DNA of 64,000 nt, from the NCBI RefSeq assembly GCF_004364935.1, contig NZ_SOBT01000011.1, positions 372,001 through 436,000 on the forward strand. The letters run 5' to 3'. Below the pieces are notes generated by a model. The model did no database searches. It was not told the origin of the DNA and saw only the letters and a list, made by a program, of their open reading frames with translations. Below, piece after piece: positions 1-8,172 of the stretch (position 1 is its first letter; each line of letters opens with the position of its first letter). The stretch comes from Panacagrimonas perspica. GTDB lineage: Bacteria > Pseudomonadota > Gammaproteobacteria > Nevskiales > Nevskiaceae. A program made the translations under genes and the position numbers.

Positions 1-506
1 CGCAGTTCCTTGACGCCCTTCTTCTTCGGGGCAGCCTGCTCGGTCGCTTCCTCGGCCGGGGCGAGCAGCTCGGTATAGATGAACTTGTCGCAGGCCGACA
101 CGAAGGGCTTCGGCGTCTTCTGCTCGCCCAGGCCGTAGGCCGTCAGGCCGGCCTCGCGGATACGCACGGCGAGCCGCGTGAAATCCGAGTCGCTGGACAC
201 GATGCAGAAGCCGTCGAAACGGTTCGTGTACAGCAGGTCCATCGCGTCGATGATCAGCGCGCTGTCCGTCGCGTTCTTGCCGGAGGTATTCGCGAACTGC
301 TGGATCGGCTGGATCGCGTGCTCGGCCAGCACCTTCTTCCAGGAGGCGAGGTTGGGCTGCGTCCAGTCGCCGTAGATGCGCTTGACGCTGGCCGTCCCGT
401 ATTTTGCGATTTCGGCGAACAGCGCCTCGGTCATCGGCGCCAGCTTGGTCGTGTTGTCGGCATCGATCAGCACGGCGAGCCGCGCGGTATGGGGGGTTGC
501 GGACAT
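1..506 (-). CDS. NYN/PIN-domain protein (LabA/DUF88-like), 3' end outside window
   Basis: The visible 168 residues form a NYN (PIN-fold nuclease-like) domain. It opens with VLIDADN (Asp15, Asp17), continues with GKNATDSALIIDAMD (Asp81) and has the SSDSDF motif (Asp106, Asp108), the acidic set that binds metal in this family. Family members are thought to cleave RNA, and many carry a C-terminal OST-HTH/LOTUS RNA-binding domain; that part would lie left of the window. After about residue 150 the chain turns into an Ala/Glu/Lys-rich linker, consistent with a second domain following. The start is the ATG whose complement is at 504-506. The gene runs divergently from sdhE. The domain call is firm; the substrate is unknown. 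Confidence 0.85.
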   Translation of the reverse strand, partial: MSATPHTARLAVLIDADNTTKLAPMTEALFAEIAKYGTASVKRIYGDWTQPNLASWKKVLAEHAIQPIQQFANTSGKNATDSALIIDAMDLLYTNRFDGFCIVSSDSDFTRLAVRIREAGLTAYGLGEQKTPKPFVSACDKFIYTELLAPAEEATEQAAPKKKGVKEL

Positions 507-582
507 TCGATTCTCCCGTGGCCACCCCAGCCTAGCCGATGCGAACGCCGATCGGCGGGCTGCGCCGCCTGTCCGCATCGTC

Positions 583-594
583 GACAATTACCGC
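583..594 (+). promoter_or_regulatory. Candidate -10 box of a leaderless sdhE transcript
   Basis: GACAAT at 583-588 is followed by exactly six bases and then the sdhE ATG at 595. There is no Shine-Dalgarno sequence before that ATG. The same six-base spacing is seen before the Ada/AlkA gene and lolC. No convincing -35 box is visible, so this is an inference from spacing. Confidence 0.35.
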
Positions 595-840
595 ATGGAA
601 GACGAACGAAGACTGCGCTGGTTGCTGCGTCGCGGCATGAAGGAACTCGACGTGATGGTCATGCGCTACCACGCGAGCCGCTATGCCGAGGCTCCGGCCG
701 CGGAGCGCGCGGCGTTCGCGCAACTCCTGAAGACCGCCGAAGACCCGGATATCTGGTCCTGGACGATGGGCTATGTCGAGACGCCGGCGGAATACCGCGA
801 GCTGATCGAGCAGTTGCGCATCTACCGGGAGGCGCCATGA
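595..840 (+). CDS. sdhE: Succinate dehydrogenase assembly factor 2 (SdhE/YgfY/CptB family)
   Basis: This 81-residue protein matches the small helical SdhE family. It contains the RGMKELD segment, corresponding to the conserved RGxxE motif that promotes covalent flavinylation of SdhA, and a typical C-terminal WxMGY stretch (WTMGYVETPAEY). It is expected in the cytosol, acting on succinate dehydrogenase. The ATG at 595 is chosen because the conserved region begins at once and the length equals the family norm. An open frame extends upstream but looks non-coding. The stop overlaps the next start (ATGA), so it is probably co-translated with the ygfX-like gene, the usual partner. Confidence 0.9.
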   Translation: MEDERRLRWLLRRGMKELDVMVMRYHASRYAEAPAAERAAFAQLLKTAEDPDIWSWTMGYVETPAEYRELIEQLRIYREAP

Positions 841-1289
841 GTCTGGCGCTGGACGTGACACTCAAGCCCTCGGCGCGTGCCCATCAGCTGATGTTCTGGC
901 TGCACGTGCTGCCGCTGGCGCTGTTGCCGATGGCGATGGAAACCGGTGCGTGGATGGTCGGCGTGGCCTTCGCCATCGGCCTGTCCTGGGTCCGGGTGCG
1001 CCGGCATGCGGCGTTCGGCTTCGGCCCGGCCGCCATCGTGCGCATCGCAGTGGATCCCGAGGGCCAGTGGTCGATCTGGAACCCGGCCGGGACGCGGCTC
1101 GACGTGAAGCTGCGGCACGACAGCGTGCTGTGGTCCGCGTTGCAGATCCTGAATTTCCGCGACGCCGACGGCCGACGGCGGACCCGCGTGCTGCTGGGAG
1201 ACGAGGCGGATCCCGATGCGCTGCGCCGGCTGCGCACGCAGCTTGCTGCCGGCGTGCAAGATCCCTCCGATTCGAAAGCCGCTCCATGA
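837..1289 (+). CDS. YgfX/CptA-like membrane protein
   Basis: This 150-residue protein directly follows sdhE with a 4-base overlap, the classic sdhE-ygfX arrangement. Residues of roughly 15-55 hold two hydrophobic segments (LHVLPLALLPMAM and WMVGVAFAIGLSW). A soluble C-terminal half has the family pattern in which a short beta-rich domain (GQWSIWNPAGTRLDVKL) follows the membrane hairpin. E. coli YgfX has been described as an inner-membrane toxin acting on cytoskeletal proteins; that role is debated and is not shown here. The assignment rests on position, length and topology more than on sequence identity. Its stop overlaps the start of the lipocalin gene. Confidence 0.75.
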   Translation: MSLALDVTLKPSARAHQLMFWLHVLPLALLPMAMETGAWMVGVAFAIGLSWVRVRRHAAFGFGPAAIVRIAVDPEGQWSIWNPAGTRLDVKLRHDSVLWSALQILNFRDADGRRRTRVLLGDEADPDALRRLRTQLAAGVQDPSDSKAAP

Positions 1290-1840
1290 AGAAGATGCTG
1301 CTGCTGGCCGTGACCATCCTGCTCGGAGGCTGTGCGATGTTCGCGTCGGCGCGTGAACCCATTCCGCTGGCTCCCCACGTCGAGCTGCCGCGTTTCATGG
1401 GCGACTGGTACGTGATCGGATTCATTCCGATCTTCCCCGAGCGCAATGCGCACAACCCGGTCGAGAGCTACCGGCTCGACGAGGACGGCACCATCGCAAC
1501 GACCTACCGCTACCGCGACGGCTCGTTCGACAAGAAGCTGACGAAGAACACGCCGAAGGGTTTCGTCGTGCCCGACACGAACAACGCGCTGTGGGGCATG
1601 CAGTTCCTGTGGCCGTTCAAGGGCGAATACCGCATCGCCCACGTGGAGCCGGATTACTCGGTGACGATCGTGGCGCGCAACAAGCGCGACTACGTGTGGC
1701 TGATGTCGCGACGGCCGGAGATGGACGACGATTCGTACTCGCGCTATCGCGGCATGATCGCGGCGATGGGCTACGACATGGCCGAGTTCAAGCGCGTGCC
1801 GCAGCAGTGGCCGGAGAAGGAGCCGCGGCCGCCGCTGTAG
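1286..1840 (+). CDS. Outer-membrane lipocalin lipoprotein (Blc-like)
   Basis: This 184-residue protein begins with a lipoprotein signal ending LLGGC (Cys16). Ala follows the cysteine, so sorting to the outer membrane by Lol is expected. The mature part has the lipocalin signature around GDWYVIG, and a C-terminal strand region ending LMSRRPEMDDDSYSRYRGMIAAMGYD typical of bacterial Blc proteins. These proteins bind fatty acids or lysophospholipids and are often envelope-stress genes. The ATG at 1286 overlaps the ygfX stop. A palindromic repeat begins six bases after its stop codon and may act as its terminator. Confidence 0.9.
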   Translation: MKKMLLLAVTILLGGCAMFASAREPIPLAPHVELPRFMGDWYVIGFIPIFPERNAHNPVESYRLDEDGTIATTYRYRDGSFDKKLTKNTPKGFVVPDTNNALWGMQFLWPFKGEYRIAHVEPDYSVTIVARNKRDYVWLMSRRPEMDDDSYSRYRGMIAAMGYDMAEFKRVPQQWPEKEPRPPL

Positions 1841-1846
1841 CAGTCC

Positions 1847-1914
1847 GTAGCCCGGACGAAGTCCGGGACGGCGGACGCCGTGTAGGAAAAGCCCCCGGAC
1901 TTCGTCCGGGCTAC
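1847..1914. repeat. Dispersed palindromic repeat, copy 1
   Basis: The left arm GTAGCCCGGACGAAGTCCGG and its complement at the right end (to 1914) can pair around a loop of about 30 bases. Near-identical arms recur at 3933-4000, 29057-29122 and 47732-47798, with a decayed copy at 22437-22502. All are intergenic, just after stop codons. It resembles REP/BIME-type elements. Here it lies between the lipocalin gene and the Ada/AlkA gene. Confidence 0.85.
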
Positions 1915-1971
1915 GCAATCCACACGGGCGACCGCGTCCGAAAACGGCCAGACCGCTGCGCCCCGCCGCGC

Positions 1972-1983
1972 CACAATAGCGGC
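1972..1983 (+). promoter_or_regulatory. Candidate -10 box of a leaderless Ada/AlkA transcript
   Basis: CACAAT at 1972-1977 lies exactly six bases before the ATG at 1984, and no Shine-Dalgarno sequence is present. This places the predicted transcription start on the first base of the start codon. No clear -35 box is visible. Confidence 0.35.
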
Positions 1984-3429
1984 ATGCAACTCGACCCCGC
2001 GCTCTGCTACGAGGCCATCAAGTCGCGCGACGCGCGCTTCGACGGCCGCTTCTTCGTCGGCGTGTCCACCACGCGCATCTACTGCCGGCCGGTCTGCACG
2101 GCGCGCACGCCGGGTCGCGATCGCTGCACGTTCTTTTCCCACGCCGCAGCCGCGGAAGGCTCCGGATTTCGCCCCTGCCTGCGCTGCCGGCCGGAGCTGG
2201 CGCCGGGCGTTGCACCCGTCGATGCGTCGCGTAGCGCAGCGCACTGGACGTTCGCGCGCATCGAGTCGGGCGCGCTCAACGAATCGGATTTCGAGCGGCT
2301 CGCCAAGGAGTACGGCCTGTCGTCGCGCCAGCTCCGGCGCGCGGTGGTCGGCGAGTTCGGCGTGACGCCGATCCAGCTCGCCCAGACGCGACGCCTGCTG
2401 CTGGCCAAGCACCTGCTCACCGAGACACGCCTGCCGATGGCGACGCTCGCGCACGCCAGCGGGTTCTCCAGCGTGCGGCGCTTCAATGCCTTGTTCACGT
2501 CACGCTATGGACTCAATCCGATGCGTTTCCGGAAGACCTCGGGCGAGGCGGCGGGGCAGGGTGTGACGTTGAGACTCGCCTATCGTCCGCCGCTGGCCTG
2601 GGTCGAGCTGCGTTCCTTTCTCGTCGGTCGTGGTGCCGTCGGCGTCGAGTGCGCGGAGGGCAACCGCTATCTGCGCACCGTGCATCTGGATGGCCGTCGC
2701 GGCTGGATCGCCGTGCAGCCGGCCGAGGGACGCAACCTGCTCGAGGTGGAGATTTCGGCCGACCTGGTGCCGGTGCTGGCCAAGCTGCTGCCGCGCATTC
2801 GCCGGCTGTTCGATCTCGACGCGCACCCCGGGCTGATCGATCAGACCTTGTCGCAGGATCCTCGCCTCGCGCCGCTGGTGGCGGCACGTCCGGGTCTGCG
2901 TGTGCCGGGTGCGCTCGACGGATTCGAACTCGCGCTGCGCGCAGTGCTCGGGCAGCAGGTCACCGTGAAAGCCGCGACGACCTTGTTCGGGCGTTTCGCG
3001 CGCGCCTACGGAGAGCCGGCGCAGACGCCGTACGCGGGACTGCTGTACTACGCGCCGCAAGCCGAGCGCATCGCGCGCGCCGAACTGCAGGAACTGATCG
3101 ACCTGGGTCTCACGCAGCGACGCGCGCAGACGATTTCCGACATGGCGCGTGCGGTGGCCAGCGGAGAACTGGATCTCGACGGTGGCATGCGCATCGAGGC
3201 CAGCCTCGAGCGATTCCAGAAGATTCCGGGCATCGGGCCGTGGACCGCACAGTACGTCGCGATGCGCGCACTGCGCGACCCCGACGGGTTTCCGTATTCC
3301 GATCTGGGCGTCATGAAAGCGGTTGGACTCACGCGTCCGGCGCAGGTCATCGCCACCGCGGAGCGTTGGCGGCCGTGGCGTGCGTACGCGTCGTTGCACC
3401 TGTGGCTGGGACTCGCATCCGGGGGATGA
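1984..3429 (+). CDS. Ada methylphosphotriester/AraC domain fused to AlkA 3-methyladenine glycosylase
   Basis: This 481-residue protein joins three modules. Residues 1-75 are the Ada zinc domain with four cysteines (Cys34, Cys38, Cys65, Cys68); in Ada one of these accepts methyl groups from phosphotriesters. Residues of roughly 80-190 are an AraC-type double helix-turn-helix. Residues of roughly 200-481 are an AlkA-like glycosylase with the helix-hairpin-helix PGIGPWTAQYVAMRAL and the catalytic Asp in FPYSDLGVMKA. The protein should sense alkylation and excise 3-methyladenine-type bases. The O6-alkylguanine transferase part of Ada is absent here and is encoded by the next gene, which overlaps by 4 bases. 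Confidence 0.92.
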   Translation: MQLDPALCYEAIKSRDARFDGRFFVGVSTTRIYCRPVCTARTPGRDRCTFFSHAAAAEGSGFRPCLRCRPELAPGVAPVDASRSAAHWTFARIESGALNESDFERLAKEYGLSSRQLRRAVVGEFGVTPIQLAQTRRLLLAKHLLTETRLPMATLAHASGFSSVRRFNALFTSRYGLNPMRFRKTSGEAAGQGVTLRLAYRPPLAWVELRSFLVGRGAVGVECAEGNRYLRTVHLDGRRGWIAVQPAEGRNLLEVEISADLVPVLAKLLPRIRRLFDLDAHPGLIDQTLSQDPRLAPLVAARPGLRVPGALDGFELALRAVLGQQVTVKAATTLFGRFARAYGEPAQTPYAGLLYYAPQAERIARAELQELIDLGLTQRRAQTISDMARAVASGELDLDGGMRIEASLERFQKIPGIGPWTAQYVAMRALRDPDGFPYSDLGVMKAVGLTRPAQVIATAERWRPWRAYASLHLWLGLASGG

Positions 3430-3932
3430 GCAACATCATGGAAACCACGCGCCGTCATACGCGTATCGACAGCCCCATCGGGCCGATCCTGCTGATCGCC
3501 GAGGACGGCCTGCTGTGCGGGCTGTACATGAAGATCGAAACCGGCTGGTTGCCGCGCACCGAGCTGGGGCCGCGCGACGACGGCATCGTGCCAGAGGCGC
3601 GTCGCCAGCTCGCCGAGTACTTCGCGGGCGAGCGCCGGGAGTTCGATCTCGAGTTGAAGATGCTGGGGACCGAATTCCAGAAGCGGGTGTGGGAAGCGCT
3701 GCTGGAAATCCCGTTCGGCGAGACGCGCAGCTACGGCCAACAGGCCCGGCGCATCGGTCTGCCGGATGCGCCGCGCGCGGTGGGCGCGGCCAACGGACAG
3801 AACCCGATCTCGATCATCGTGCCCTGCCATCGGGTGATCGGCGCCAACGGCGCGCTGACGGGTTACGGCGGCGGGATCGAGCGCAAGCGATGGCTGCTCG
3901 CGCACGAGGGACAGCAGCAGAACCTCATCTGA
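3426..3932 (+). CDS. ogt: Methylated-DNA-[protein]-cysteine S-methyltransferase
   Basis: This 168-residue protein repairs O6-alkylguanine by irreversible transfer of the alkyl group to its own cysteine. The active site is visible as PCHRVIG, preceded by the GTEFQKRVWEALLEIPFGET helix region that carries the DNA-binding helix-turn-helix. The ATG overlaps the stop of the Ada/AlkA gene, so both activities of the adaptive response are expected from one mRNA. No Ada zinc domain is present, so the Ogt class is preferred over full Ada. A palindromic repeat starts on the base after its stop codon. Confidence 0.93.
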   Translation: MSNIMETTRRHTRIDSPIGPILLIAEDGLLCGLYMKIETGWLPRTELGPRDDGIVPEARRQLAEYFAGERREFDLELKMLGTEFQKRVWEALLEIPFGETRSYGQQARRIGLPDAPRAVGAANGQNPISIIVPCHRVIGANGALTGYGGGIERKRWLLAHEGQQQNLI

Positions 3933-4000
3933 GTAGCCCGGACGAAGTCCGGGGTCGTCGCCGTCGATGTAGCGGCCATCCCGGACTTCGTCCGGGCTAC
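3933..4000. repeat. Dispersed palindromic repeat, copy 2
   Basis: The arms are the same as copy 1, GTAGCCCGGACGAAGTCCGG and its complement, around a loop of about 25-30 bases. It fills the gap between the convergent ogt and nadB genes, where it could serve as a bidirectional terminator. Confidence 0.85.
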
Positions 4001-4008
4001 AGGTCCGA

Positions 4009-5604
4009 TCAGGTGTCGCGACCCGGCAGCACGGTGGGAAGCGCAGCGTCGACCTTGTCCGGGTAGTCGAGCGTGTAGTGCAGCCCGCGGCTCTCCTTGC
4101 GCATCAGCGCCGAGCGCACGATCAGCTCGGCGCAGACCACGAGGTTGCGCAGCTCGATCAGGTGGTGGCTGACGCTGTAGTTGCCGTAGTAGTCCTGGAT
4201 CTCGCGCTTGAGCAGTTCGATGCGATTGAGCGCGCGCTCGAGGCGCTTGGTCGTGCGCACGATACCCACGTAGTCCCACATGAACGTGCGCAGCTCCAGC
4301 CAGTTGTGCGAGACCACGACGTCCTCGTTGGAATCGCGCACGCGCGAGGCGTCCCAGGGCGTGAGCGCTGGCGGCTCCGGCAGCTTGTCGAGCCGGTTGA
4401 GGATGTCTTCGGCGGCCGCGGTGGCGAACACCAGGCATTCGAGCAGCGAGTTCGATGCCAGGCGGTTGGCGCCGTGCAGGCCGGTGCAGGCGACTTCACC
4501 GATCGCATACAGATTGCTGATGTCGGTGCGCGCGCGAAAATCCGTCACCACGCCGCCGCAGGTGAAATGCGCGGACGGCACCACTGGAATCGGTTCCTTG
4601 GTGATGTTGATGCCCAGTTCCAGGCAGTGTGCGTAGATCCCGGGGAAATGATTCTTCAGCAGGTCCGCCGGCAGGTGCGTGACGTCGAGCAGCACGTGGC
4701 GCAGGCCCAGGCGCTTCATCTCGTGATCGATGGCGCGGGCCACGATGTCGCGCGGGGCGAGTTCGGCACGTTCGTCGAACCGCAGCATGAAGCGCTCGCC
4801 CGGCGCACCGTTCTCTCCCGGCAGGCGCAGGTAGCCGCCTTCGCCGCGCAGCGCCTCGGTGATCAGGAAGGCGCGCGAGTCCTTGTGATACAGGCAGGTC
4901 GGATGGAACTGCATGAATTCCATGTTCGACGCGCGGCAGCCCGCGCGCCATGCCATCGCGATGCCGTCGCCCGACGCGCCGTAGGGATTCGACGAGTACA
5001 GGTAGACCTGGTTGGCGCCGCCGGTGCACAGCGCGACGACCTTGGCGGGCACCGCCTCGACCTCGTGCGTCGAGCGATCGTAGAGATAAACGCCCTGCAC
5101 GGATTTCGATGTGCGGTCGACGATCAGGTCGAGCGCGACCGCGCGTTCGCGGATGCGGATGTTCGGGTGGTTGGAGGCCAGCGATGCGAGCGTGGTCTCG
5201 ACGGCGCGGCCGGTGGAATCGGCCGCATGCACGACGCGACGATGGCTATGGCCGCCTTCGCGCGTCAGGTGCAGGCGCGAACCCGAGGGGTCGTCGTCGT
5301 CGCGGGTGAAGGACACGCCCTGGGCGACCAGCCAGCGGATCGCGTCGGGGCCGCGCTCGACGGTGAAGCGCACGGCCTTCTCGTCGCACAGCCCGCCGCC
5401 GGCGATCAGGGTGTCGCGGACATGGGCTTCGAGCGAGTCGCCCGCGTCCAGGACGGCCGAGATGCCGCCCTGCGCCCACAGCGTGGAGCCGGACTCCAGC
5501 CGCGTCTTGGAGACGACCGTGACCTGCCGTCCCGCCTGCGCCAGGCGCAGGGCCAGGGTCAGGCCGGCGGCGCCGCTGCCCAGAATCAATACGTCCGAAC
5601 CCAT
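4009..5604 (-). CDS. nadB: L-aspartate oxidase
   Basis: This 531-residue flavoprotein oxidises L-aspartate to iminoaspartate in de novo NAD synthesis. The N-terminus has the FAD Rossmann motif GSGAAGL, then [14 protein letters not shown]. Later come the [16 protein letters not shown] substrate region and the [10 protein letters not shown] and [15 protein letters not shown] motifs typical of NadB rather than of succinate dehydrogenase. It is transcribed divergently from rpoE. In other gammaproteobacteria nadB also sits next to rpoE, which supports both calls. No other nad gene is in the window. The 3' end is 9 bases from a palindromic repeat. Confidence 0.95.
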   Translation of the reverse strand: MGSDVLILGSGAAGLTLALRLAQAGRQVTVVSKTRLESGSTLWAQGGISAVLDAGDSLEAHVRDTLIAGGGLCDEKAVRFTVERGPDAIRWLVAQGVSFTRDDDDPSGSRLHLTREGGHSHRRVVHAADSTGRAVETTLASLASNHPNIRIRERAVALDLIVDRTSKSVQGVYLYDRSTHEVEAVPAKVVALCTGGANQVYLYSSNPYGASGDGIAMAWRAGCRASNMEFMQFHPTCLYHKDSRAFLITEALRGEGGYLRLPGENGAPGERFMLRFDERAELAPRDIVARAIDHEMKRLGLRHVLLDVTHLPADLLKNHFPGIYAHCLELGINITKEPIPVVPSAHFTCGGVVTDFRARTDISNLYAIGEVACTGLHGANRLASNSLLECLVFATAAAEDILNRLDKLPEPPALTPWDASRVRDSNEDVVVSHNWLELRTFMWDYVGIVRTTKRLERALNRIELLKREIQDYYGNYSVSHHLIELRNLVVCAELIVRSALMRKESRGLHYTLDYPDKVDAALPTVLPGRDT

Positions 5605-5715
5605 CCCCGACGAGCCCCGCTTGGTAGACTTGCGGGATTATGAACGCGGAACGAGGGAGCGATGGCTGGTGAAGGCCATCGGACTTAGGACGACCGTTCC
5701 GCAACACCCCTGTCG

Positions 5716-6294
5716 ATGAGCGAAGAACCACCTGGAATCGACGAGCAGCTCGTCGAACGTGCGCAAGCGGGTGACCGTCGCGCGTTCGAACTGCTCGTCA
5801 GGAAGTACCAGTACAAGATCATTCAGTTGGTCGGGCGTCTCGTGGGCGACGCCGACGCGCCGGACGTCGCACAGGAAACCTTCATCAAGGCCTGGCGCGC
5901 GCTCAATGGTTTCCGCGGGCAGAGCGCGTTCTACACCTGGCTGTACCGGATCGGCATCAACACCGCCAAGAACCACCTCGTTGCGCGTGGGCGCCGGCCG
6001 AGCAATCAGGACATCGATGTCGAGGATGCCGAGCAGTTCGGGCATACCGAGCAGATGAGCGACGTCGACACGCCCGAGGCGGTGCTGCTGTCCGAGGAGA
6101 TCAAGGACAAGGTCACCCAGACGATCGCCAAGCTGCCGCCGGATCTGCGCCAGGCGATCACGCTGCGCGAACTCGAGGGGCTTTCGTACGAAGAGATCGC
6201 CGAGGTCATGAATTGTCCGATCGGTACCGTTCGCTCGCGTATCTTCCGGGCGCGCGAAGCCATCGATCTCGTGCTCAAGCCACTCATCGAGTGA
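5716..6294 (+). CDS. rpoE: RNA polymerase extracytoplasmic sigma factor, sigma-E/AlgU
   Basis: This 192-residue protein has sigma region 2 (residues of roughly 20-90, including DVAQETFIKAWRAL and YTWLYRIGINTAKNHL) and region 4 (residues of roughly 130-190, with LREIEGLSYEEIAEVM-like sequence reading LRELEGLSYEEIAEVM). It directs transcription of envelope-stress genes. The downstream order rseA-rseB-mucD identifies it as the AlgU/RpoE member. No Shine-Dalgarno sequence is evident before the ATG. A sigma-E-like promoter is seen downstream, before rseA. Confidence 0.96.
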   Translation: MSEEPPGIDEQLVERAQAGDRRAFELLVRKYQYKIIQLVGRLVGDADAPDVAQETFIKAWRALNGFRGQSAFYTWLYRIGINTAKNHLVARGRRPSNQDIDVEDAEQFGHTEQMSDVDTPEAVLLSEEIKDKVTQTIAKLPPDLRQAITLRELEGLSYEEIAEVMNCPIGTVRSRIFRAREAIDLVLKPLIE

Positions 6295-6327
6295 TTGATG
6301 GAAAACCCTTCCTTTCGTCGTGCGCGC

Positions 6328-6359
6328 GGAACTTTCCCGTTAAGCTGCGGTTTAGCTGA
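6328..6359 (+). promoter_or_regulatory. Possible sigma-E-type promoter between rpoE and rseA
   Basis: GGAACTT at 6328-6334 matches the -35 element recognised by RpoE/AlgU. A TTTAG/GCTGA stretch lies 16-20 bases further on, a poor fit to the -10 element. It would add autoregulated expression of the anti-sigma genes. The -35 match is clear; the -10 is not. Confidence 0.4.
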
Positions 6360-6396
6360 GGTACGTCGTGCGAACCGTGGCGAACTGACCTAGAAG

Positions 6397-7008
6397 ATGG
6401 TGTCCCCAATGCCTCAGGATTCCCTGTCTGCGTTGCTTGATGGCGAATGTTCCAGCGCGGAGCTGGATCGCCTTCTGGACGAACTGGACCGTTCGCCCGA
6501 GCTGGGCGTGCAGTGGAGCCGCCTTTGCCTGGTGCGCGAAGCCGGCGTCGGTACCCGTATCGCCAAGCAGCAGCCCTGCATCTGCGCTGACGTGATGGGC
6601 AAGCTGGACGCCATCCCCGCCACCGCCAACGCCAAGGTCGTGGACCTTGCCGTGCACAAGGCCAACCGGCGCGGCCGCATGGCCTCCATCTGGAAGCCCG
6701 CCATCGGGTTCGCCGCCGCCGCTTCGGTCGGAGCCGCCGCGGTGATGTTCATCCAGCCTCAGAACGGTCCGGCCAGCGGTGGCCGTGACTCCAACATGAT
6801 TCCGGCGGGCACCGTGGCCAGCTGGTCGCAGACACCGGAGTTGCGCACCGTCGCGACGACCGACGACGCGCACTCGCAGATGCTCCGCGAGTATTTGATG
6901 GATCACAGCAACGCGATCGCCGACGAAGGCGTGGGTGGCACCCTGAGGTACGCGCGCTTCGCCGCGCACACGGCCGAATACCGGTCGCAGACGGACGATC
7001 AGCCTTGA
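6397..7008 (+). CDS. rseA: Anti-sigma-E factor RseA/MucA
   Basis: This 203-residue single-pass inner-membrane protein sequesters sigma-E. The N-terminal cytosolic domain (SLSALLDGECSSAELDRLLDEL) is the RseA_N fold that clamps the sigma factor. One transmembrane segment lies at residues of roughly 101-119. The periplasmic C-terminal part would be cut by the site-1 protease and held by RseB. The family is identified by this layout and by neighbours rpoE and rseB. An ATG four codons in (6409) is an equally good start, since the conserved domain begins right after it. The stop overlaps the rseB start. Confidence 0.9.
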   Translation: MVSPMPQDSLSALLDGECSSAELDRLLDELDRSPELGVQWSRLCLVREAGVGTRIAKQQPCICADVMGKLDAIPATANAKVVDLAVHKANRRGRMASIWKPAIGFAAAASVGAAAVMFIQPQNGPASGGRDSNMIPAGTVASWSQTPELRTVATTDDAHSQMLREYLMDHSNAIADEGVGGTLRYARFAAHTAEYRSQTDDQP

Positions 7009-8048
7009 AGAGCGCTCGTCGTCTCGCGTGTCTTGCGGCCGGCCTGGTGCTGGCTTCCGGAGCGCGGGCCGGAGACGAGGCCGGCGACTGGCTGGTGAAG
7101 ATGAGCCAGGCGGCCCGGATGGCGAATTACGAGGGCGTGCTGGTGTATCGGGGCGACGACATCCTCGAGACGTTCCGCGTCACGCACCGGTTCGAGGACG
7201 GCTCCGAGCGCGAGCGCGTGCAGTCGATGACGGGCGAAGTCCGCGAAGTCCTCAAGCAGAACAACAAGGTCACCTGCCTGCTGCCCAAGGACCAGCGCCT
7301 GACGGCGAATCGTCCGACCACGCCCAAGAGCCTGTTCAAGCCTCTTTCGCAGGAGCGGCTGAAGCAGATCGCCGGTGTCTACGAACTCAAGGAACTGGGC
7401 AAGGCGCGCGTGGCGGGCCGCAACTGCCGCGGTATCGCGATCGCGCCCCGCGACGAGTTCCGCTACGGCTATGAACTGTGGGCCGACAGCGAATCCCGAG
7501 TTCCGCTCAAGCTGAGTCTGGTGGCGCCGGATGGCCGCCTGCTCGAGCAGATGTTCTTCACCGAAGTCCGTTTCCCGGCCAGCATCCCCGAATCCGCGTT
7601 CGCGCAGGACGTGCCGGCCGACCAGGCCCGCCAGTCCACCGCAGCCGCCGCGGATGCCATCGCGCAGGCCCATGAGCGCGAGCCGGTCGCCGAGGAGACG
7701 ACCGCCGAGGCGGCTTCGGCCCAGTTCAGCAAGTTGCCGCCGGGTTTCCGCGTCGTTCGACGCGAAATCCGCGCGTCTCCGGCCGGTGTACGCGAGCATC
7801 TGCTGCTGTCGGATGGGCTGAGCGCGATTTCCGTCTACCGGGTACTACGCACTGCGCCGGAAGCGACCACCACCGCGTCGGCGGACCACCGCATCGACCA
7901 GATGGGTCCGTTGAATGCCTACAGCCGTTCGGTCGGACAAGTGCAGATCACGGTCGTCGGTGAGGCGCCGCGCCGCACCATCAAGATGATCGGCGACAAC
8001 ATCGATACCGCCTTTGCGCCGTTGACGGCGCAAGCCTCGACGCCCTGA
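7005..8048 (+). CDS. rseB: Sigma-E regulatory protein RseB/MucB
   Basis: This 347-residue periplasmic protein has a cleavable signal peptide (hydrophobic core LACLAAGLVLASGARA), then the MucB/RseB N-terminal domain (residues of roughly 28-190) and C-terminal domain (residues of roughly 235-340, from KLPPGFRVVRREI). It binds RseA and protects it from cleavage until off-pathway outer-membrane proteins or LPS release it. The start is a TTG that overlaps the rseA stop (TTGA), implying translational coupling. Other in-frame starts would remove the signal peptide. An Ala/Glu-rich linker joins the two domains. Confidence 0.92.
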   Translation: MKSARRLACLAAGLVLASGARAGDEAGDWLVKMSQAARMANYEGVLVYRGDDILETFRVTHRFEDGSERERVQSMTGEVREVLKQNNKVTCLLPKDQRLTANRPTTPKSLFKPLSQERLKQIAGVYELKELGKARVAGRNCRGIAIAPRDEFRYGYELWADSESRVPLKLSLVAPDGRLLEQMFFTEVRFPASIPESAFAQDVPADQARQSTAAAADAIAQAHEREPVAEETTAEAASAQFSKLPPGFRVVRREIRASPAGVREHLLLSDGLSAISVYRVLRTAPEATTTASADHRIDQMGPLNAYSRSVGQVQITVVGEAPRRTIKMIGDNIDTAFAPLTAQASTP

Positions 8049-8172
8049 CGGGCGCAGACGTTCCACCAGGGCCGGCTTTCGCCGACCGGGACGCGCAGGC
8101 GGAGGGAGACGGGCGATTCGCTAGAATCCGCCCGGTGCTTCGCCCTCTCGAAGCTTTCTACCGGAGTGATGG

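Noticed and set aside
4078-5643. 521-codon open frame opposite nadB
   Set aside because: It has no domain and is a shadow of nadB.
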